NCBI RefSeq assembly: GCF_036388275.1
Contig: NZ_DASVSF010000019.1
Span: 1-14,708, forward strand
Length of the DNA: 14,708 nt
Reading direction: 5' to 3'
DNA from: Longimicrobium sp.
GTDB lineage: Bacteria > Gemmatimonadota > Gemmatimonadetes > Longimicrobiales > Longimicrobiaceae
Shown: positions 7,201 through 13,200 of the stretch, one piece after another
Layout: the number at the start of each line of letters is the position of its first letter
How positions within the stretch are numbered: position 1 is the first letter of the stretch
Notes under the pieces: generated by a model
What the model was told of the DNA's origin: nothing
What the model saw: the letters and a program-made list of their open reading frames with translations, nothing else
The model's database searches: none
Program-made: the position numbers and the translations under genes

Positions 7201-10200
7201 GATCTCGCCCAGGCTCCGCTCCAGCGCCGCGGCGTCGAGCGGGCCGGCGAGGCGCAGCGCGGCGGGGATGTTGTACGGCGCGCTCCCGCCCTCCAGCTGG
7301 TCGATGAACCAGAGCCGCTCCTGCGCGAACGAGAGCGGGAGGGGACGATCACGATCGACACGTACGATCGGCGGCAGCACCGGCAGCCCGGCGCGGCGCA
7401 TCTCCTCCACGCGCACCGCGAGCTCCGCCACCGTGGGCCCCTCGAAGACCGCGCGGAGCGGAAGGACGACACCCAGCGTGTTCTGCACCCGCGCCAGCAG
7501 CCGCGTCGCCAGCAGCGAGTGCCCGCCGAGGGCGAAGAAGTCGTCGTCCACGCCGACGGAGTCCAGGCGCAGGACCTCGGCCCAGAGCTGCGCCAGGATC
7601 TCCTCCGTCGTCGTGCGCGGCGCGGCGGGACGCGAGTCCGTCGCGGACGACTCCGGCTCCGGCAGCGCGCGGCGGTCCACCTTGCCGTTCGCCGTCAGCG
7701 GAAGCCGGTCCAGCCGCGCGTAGGCGGAGGGAACCATGTACTCCGGCAGCAGCGCCTTCAGGTGCAGCCGAAGCGAGGCCGCGTCGGGCTCGACCGATCC
7801 CTCGCGAGGGACCCAGTACGCGACGAGACCCGTCTCGCGCGCCACCACGGCCGCCTCCCTGACTGCCGCGTGCGACGCCAGGGCGCCCTCCACCTCGCCC
7901 AGCTCCACGCGGAAGCCGCGCACCTTCACCTGGCCGTCCACGCGGCCGGCCGGCTCCACGGCGCCGTCCAGCCGGTAGCGGCCCAGGTCGCCGGTGCGGT
8001 ACACGCGGTCGGCCGGGTCGCCGGTCAGGGGATTGGGGATGAAGCGCGCGGCCGTCAGCTCCGCGTCGTTCAGGTAGCCGCGCGAGAGATAGGGGGTGCG
8101 AACGGCGATCTCCCCCCGCTCCCCGATTCCGGCCAGCGTTCCCGACGGCGTAACGACCAGCAGGTCCACGCCCTCGATCCCCCGGCCCAGGGGGACGGCC
8201 GGGCCCACCCCCGCCAGGTCGTCGGGGATGCGGAAGAAGCCCATGGCCTGCGGCGTCTCGGTGGCGCCGTAGAAGTTGACGGCCTCCGCGTTCGGCGCGA
8301 GGGCGCGCAGCCGCTCCACGTCTGCCGCGCGCAGCACGTCGCCGCCGAAGCAGGCCAGGCGCAGCGCGGGGAGGTCCGCATCCGCGGCGGACGCGACGAC
8401 CTGCGCCATCGCGGGGGTGAGATGGGCGACGGTGACGCCAACGTCCCGCATCCACCCCGCCAGCCACCCGGGCGTGCCCACCTGGCCGGGATCGGGGATG
8501 ACGATGCGGCCACCGGTGGAGAGCGGTGCGAACACGTCGCGCAGGAGCGGGTCGTGCGCCAGGCCGGAAAGAAGGGAGACGCGGTCCGCCGCGCCGATCC
8601 CGAACTCCGTGGCGTACCAGCCGAAGAAGTGCGCCAGCGGCCGGTGCGTGCCGGCGATCGCCTTCGGCGTGCCCGTGGTCCCCGAGGTGAAGGCGACGTA
8701 CGCCAGGTCGTCGGCGCCGGCGGAGACGGCGGGCGCGGTGGCCGGAAAGCGCGCGATGCTGTCCGGGTCGTCCGATTTGGGGCCGAGGACGATGGCCCCC
8801 TTGACGCTCTCTCCCAGTGCCTCGATCACGTCGCCGGGGACGTCGCCCGCGGCGGTGACGAGAAGGATGACGTGGGGCTTGGAAGCGCGGACCTGCGCGG
8901 CTAGGCGGGCGGGCGGATACGCCGGGTCCAGGATGGCGAACGCCGCGCCGGCCTTCCACGTGCCCAGCATCGCCCGCACGAGCGCCGCCGAGCGGTGGGC
9001 GTAGACGGCCACCACGTGGCCCGGCCGCACCCCGCAGTCGATCAGCCGGTGCGCGATGCGGTTGGCCGCCGCGTCCAGCTCGGCGTACGTCCACGTCTCC
9101 GCCGCATCGGAAACCGCCGGCGCTTCGGGAGATTTCGCCGCGTGGGCGGCGAACGTCTCGTGCACGGCCCCGCGCCAGGCCTCGGCCTCGATCGGCCGGG
9201 CCGGGTCGTGAAGAACGCCGCGCGCCGCTTCCGTCGCCAGCGACAGCGCGCCCACGCGGGTCTCCGGCGCGGCCGCGGCCTGGCGGAGCACGCCTTCCAG
9301 CTGCGCCAGCAAACCGCGCATCCGCGGCGCGTCGAACAGGTCGGCGGCGTAGACCAGGGCCACGTGAATCCCCCCGTCCCGCTCCCGCACGTACAGCGTG
9401 AGGTCGAACTTGCTGGCCACCTCGCCGAGCGAGCCGGCCTCGGCCTCCGCCACCTCCAGGCCGTCGCCGCGCAAGGCGCCGCGCTGGAAGTTGGCGAGGT
9501 TGAGCATCACCTGGAACACGGGGGCGTGCGCCAGGCTCCGCTCGGGACGCACCTCCTCCAGCACCCGCTCGAAAGGGAGCTCCTGGTGCGCGTATGCGGA
9601 CAGCGTGGTCTCGCGCACCCGTCCCAGCAGCTCGCGGAAGCTCGGATCGCCCGAAAGGTCGGTCCTGAGCGCCAGCGAGTTCAGGAAGAGCCCCACCATG
9701 CGGTCGGTCTCCGCCCGCGTCCGCCCGGCGATGGGCGTCCCGACGACGACGTCCTCCTGCCCGGCCAGGCGGCCCAGGACCACGTCCAGCGCGGCGAGAA
9801 GGACCATGAACAGCGTGGCGCCCTCGCGTCGGGCCAGCGCGTTCACCTCCGCCGCCACGTCGGACGAGATGACCAGGCGCTCCAGCGCGCCGCGGTGCGA
9901 TTCCACCGGCGGCCGGGGACGGTCGGTCGGCAGCTCCAGGAGCGCCGGAGCGCCCTCCAGCGCCTGCTGCCAGAACTCCACCTGCCGCTCCAGCGCGGCG
10001 CCGGACAGGCGCTCGCGCTGCCACGCCGCGTAGTCCGCGTACTGCAGCGCGGGCTCCGGCAGCGGCGACGCTTCGCCGCGCGAAAAGGCGCCGTAGAGCG
10101 CGGAGATCTCCTCCCGCAGCACCCCCAGCGACCACCCGTCGGCGATGGCGTGGTGAACGTTGAGGAGGAGGTGGTGCTCGTCGTCGGCGACGCGCACCAG

Positions 10201-13200
10201 CGAGGCGCGGAAGAGCGGACCGCGCGCCAGGTCGAAGCGGTGCTGCTTGGCTTCGGCCGCCAGGCGGTCGGCCTCCGCGCGCCGCTCGTCCCGGGGCAGG
10301 TGCCGCAGGTCGGCGACCGGCAGGTCGAAGCTGGCCGCGGGCGGAGCGATCCGCTGCACGGGGGCGCCGTCCACGGCCGGCAGCGTCGTGCGCAGCGGCT
10401 CGTGGCGGCGCACCAGCTCGGCGAGCGCGCGGCGGAGCGCGTCGTCGTCGAAACGGCCGGTGAGACGGTACGAGAACGGGATGGCGTACACCGGGCTTCC
10501 CGGGTCCAGCGCGTCCACGAACCACATCCGCTCCTGCGCGAACGTCACCGGCAGGTCGCCCTCGCGCGCGGCGGGGGCGATGGCGCCCTCGCCGGACGCC
10601 GCGCCCGTGCCGCGGAGGCGGTCGATCTCGGCCGCGAGCTCGGACAGGACCGACCGCTCGAAGACGGCGCGCAGCGGCAGCTCGATGCCGAAGACCCCGC
10701 GGACGCGCGCGGCGACGCGGGTGGCGACCAGCGAGTGCCCGCCCAGCTCGAAGAACTGGTCGTCCGCGCCCACCCGCTCCACGCCCAGCACCTCCGCCCA
10801 GATCCCCGCCACCACCTCTTCGGTCGGCGTGCGCGGCGCCACGTACGTGTCGTCCGCCGCCCCGTACTCCGGCGCCGGGAGCGCCTTGCGGTCCAGCTTG
10901 CCGTTTGGCGAGAGCGGGAACGCGCCCAGGAAGACGAACGCGGCGGGGACCATGTACTCCGGCAGGGTCCGCCGCACGTGCTCGCGCAGCTCGTCCGTCC
11001 CGGCGCCGCCGACCACGTAGGCCACGATCCGCTGGTCGCCGGGCACGTCCTCGCGCACCATCACCACGCAGTCGGAAACGTCCTCGTGCCGGCGCAGCAC
11101 CGCCTCGATCTCGCCCAGCTCGATGCGGAAGCCGCGCACCTTCACCTGCCCGTCCATCCGGGCGACGAAGTCGAGCATCCCGTCGGCGCGCCAGCGCACC
11201 TTGTCGCCGGTGCGGTACATCCGCGCGCCGGGGTGCCTGGCGAAGGGGTCGGGGACGTAGCGCTCGGCGGTGAGCGCCGGCCGCCCCAGGTAGCCGCGGG
11301 TGACGCCGGCGCCGCCCACGTAGATCTCGCCCGGAACGCCGATGGGAACGGGCCGTCCCGCGGGGTCCAGGACGTAGTGCGTGACGTTCCCCAGCGGCCG
11401 CCCGATCGGCGGCGGGAAGGAGCCGTCCGTGGCCTGGAAGGCGGTGGAGCGGACGCTGACCTCGGTGGGGCCCCAGCCGTTGAAGAAGCGGCGGCCGGGG
11501 GACCAGCGCGCCACCAGCTCGGCCGAGCAGATCTCCCCGCCCAGGATCACCACCTCCAGCTCCGGGAGGTGGGCCCACGGGGTTGCCGCCAGCGCGCTGG
11601 GGGTGAACTTGGCGTGGGTGACCCGCTTGCGGGCCATCAGGCTGGTCAGCTCGTCGCCGGGGATCGTCTCCTCGCGCGGGGCGACGATCAGCGTGCCGCC
11701 GTTGGCCAGCGCGGTGAAGACGTCGAGCACCGAGGCGTCGAAGTGCAGCGGCGCGAAGAGGAGCACCCGCGACTCCGGCCCGTTCTCGTACAGACGGGAA
11801 AAGGTGGCGATGGTGTTGCACACGCCGCCGTGCTCCACCAGCACCCCCTTGGGCACCCCGGTAGAGCCGGAGGTATACAGGACGTACGCCAGGTGGCGCG
11901 GCCCGATCTGCACCGCGGGCGGCGTGGCGGGATGGCGCTCCAGCTCCGCGTCCAGGTCACGACCGACGACCAGCACGTCGTATCCCGCGGCCCAGGGGCG
12001 CGCGGCGCTCGCCGCGTCGGCGAGCACGATGCGGGCGCCGGACTCGGCCAGCATGAACGCGGTGCGCTCGTCCGGCGCCGCGGGGTCCAGGGGAACGTAG
12101 GCCGCGCCCGCCTTCATCACCCCCAGCAGGCCGGCGATCGCCCCGCTGCACGGCTCCATGCAGAGCGCCACCCGCGCCTCGGGGCGCACCCCCAGCTCCA
12201 CCAGCCGGTGCGCGAGGCGGTTGGCCCGCGCGTCGAGCTCGGCGTAGGTGAGCGACTCGCCGCCGAACTCCACCGCGGTCGCGCCGGGCGCGCGCGCGGC
12301 CTGTGCCTCGAAGTGGTGGTGGATGAGGACGAGGTCGGTGAAGGGCTCGTCGGTGCGGTTCCACTCGTCGATCACCAGCGCCCGCTCGCTCTCGGGCATC
12401 AGCGCCAGCGCCGCGACCTCGCGCGACTCGTCGGACACCATCTCCTGCAGCACGCGCCGCAGGTAGCCCACCCAGCGCTCCACCGTTTCCCGCTCGAACA
12501 GCGACGTCGCGTAGGTGAGTCTCCCGGCGATGCGCCCGTCCGACTCCCACAGCGAGAGCGACAGGTCGCGCTTCGCCGTGTCCCGCTCCACGCTCTCCAC
12601 ACGCCCGGGCTCCAGCCCCGGCAGCGCCATGTCCCGAGGTGCGTTCCGCCAGTCGAGCATCACCTGGAAGAGCGGGCTGTACGCCATGCTCCGCTCGGGC
12701 TGCACCAGTTCCACCACCTGCTCGAAGGGGATGTCCTGGTGACGCTGCCCCTGGAGCGCCCGCTCCTTCACCTGCTCCAGCAGCCCGGTCACCGTCGGCG
12801 CGTTGGACAGGTCCACGCGCAGCGCCAGCGTGTTGACGAAGAACCCGATCAGCCCCTCGATCTCCGGCCGCCCGCGGCCGGCCGTGGGCGTGCCGATCAC
12901 CACGTCGTCCTGCCCCGAAAGCCGGCCCAGCACGGCGGCCCACGCGGCCAGCAGCGTCATGTAGAGGGTGGTCTCGTGCCGGCGCGACAGGGCCCTGAGC
13001 CCCGCCGTGAGCTCCGCGTCCAGCTCCAGCAGGAACGCCGCTCCCGCGTGCTCCATTTCCGCCGGCCGCGGGCGGTCCGTGGGCAGCTCCAGGAGCCGGG
13101 GGGCGCCGGCGAGCGTCCGCGTCCAGTACTCCGCCTGCTCCCGCAGGATCTCGCCCTCCACCCAGCGCCGCTGCCACGCCGCGTAGTCGGCGTACTGCAC

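Larger units (their letters stand above)
4159..7344 (-). other. Module 4: C-A-T, predicted to activate valine or a similar branched aliphatic residue
   Basis: The C domain starts at PLSFAQERLWFIDQL (P2450) with HHIVSDGWS (HH2581-2582). The A domain has YTSGSTGRPKG (Y3056), SFDAATLELW (D3101, L3105), VLWLTAGLF, NGYGPTENTTFTC, YRTGD, GRVDQQVKIRGFRIE and A10 K3389. The specificity code read by eye is D-A-L-W-L-G-G-T-F-K, one or two conservative changes from the valine code DAFWIGGTFK. The surrounding LWLTAGLF and GPTENTTFTC stretches are also typical of that group. The T domain is FFELGGHSL, Ser3444 (4356-4354). After the carrier the protein ends in about 30 residues rich in Glu, Asp and Ala with no thioesterase, as expected for an internal synthetase that hands its chain on. 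Confidence 0.88.

Noticed and set aside
3625..8904. Plus-strand open frame of 1759 codons
   Set aside because: Antisense to modules 3-5, low-complexity Arg/Gln/His-rich product, no motif. Every conserved NRPS motif is in the minus-strand frame.
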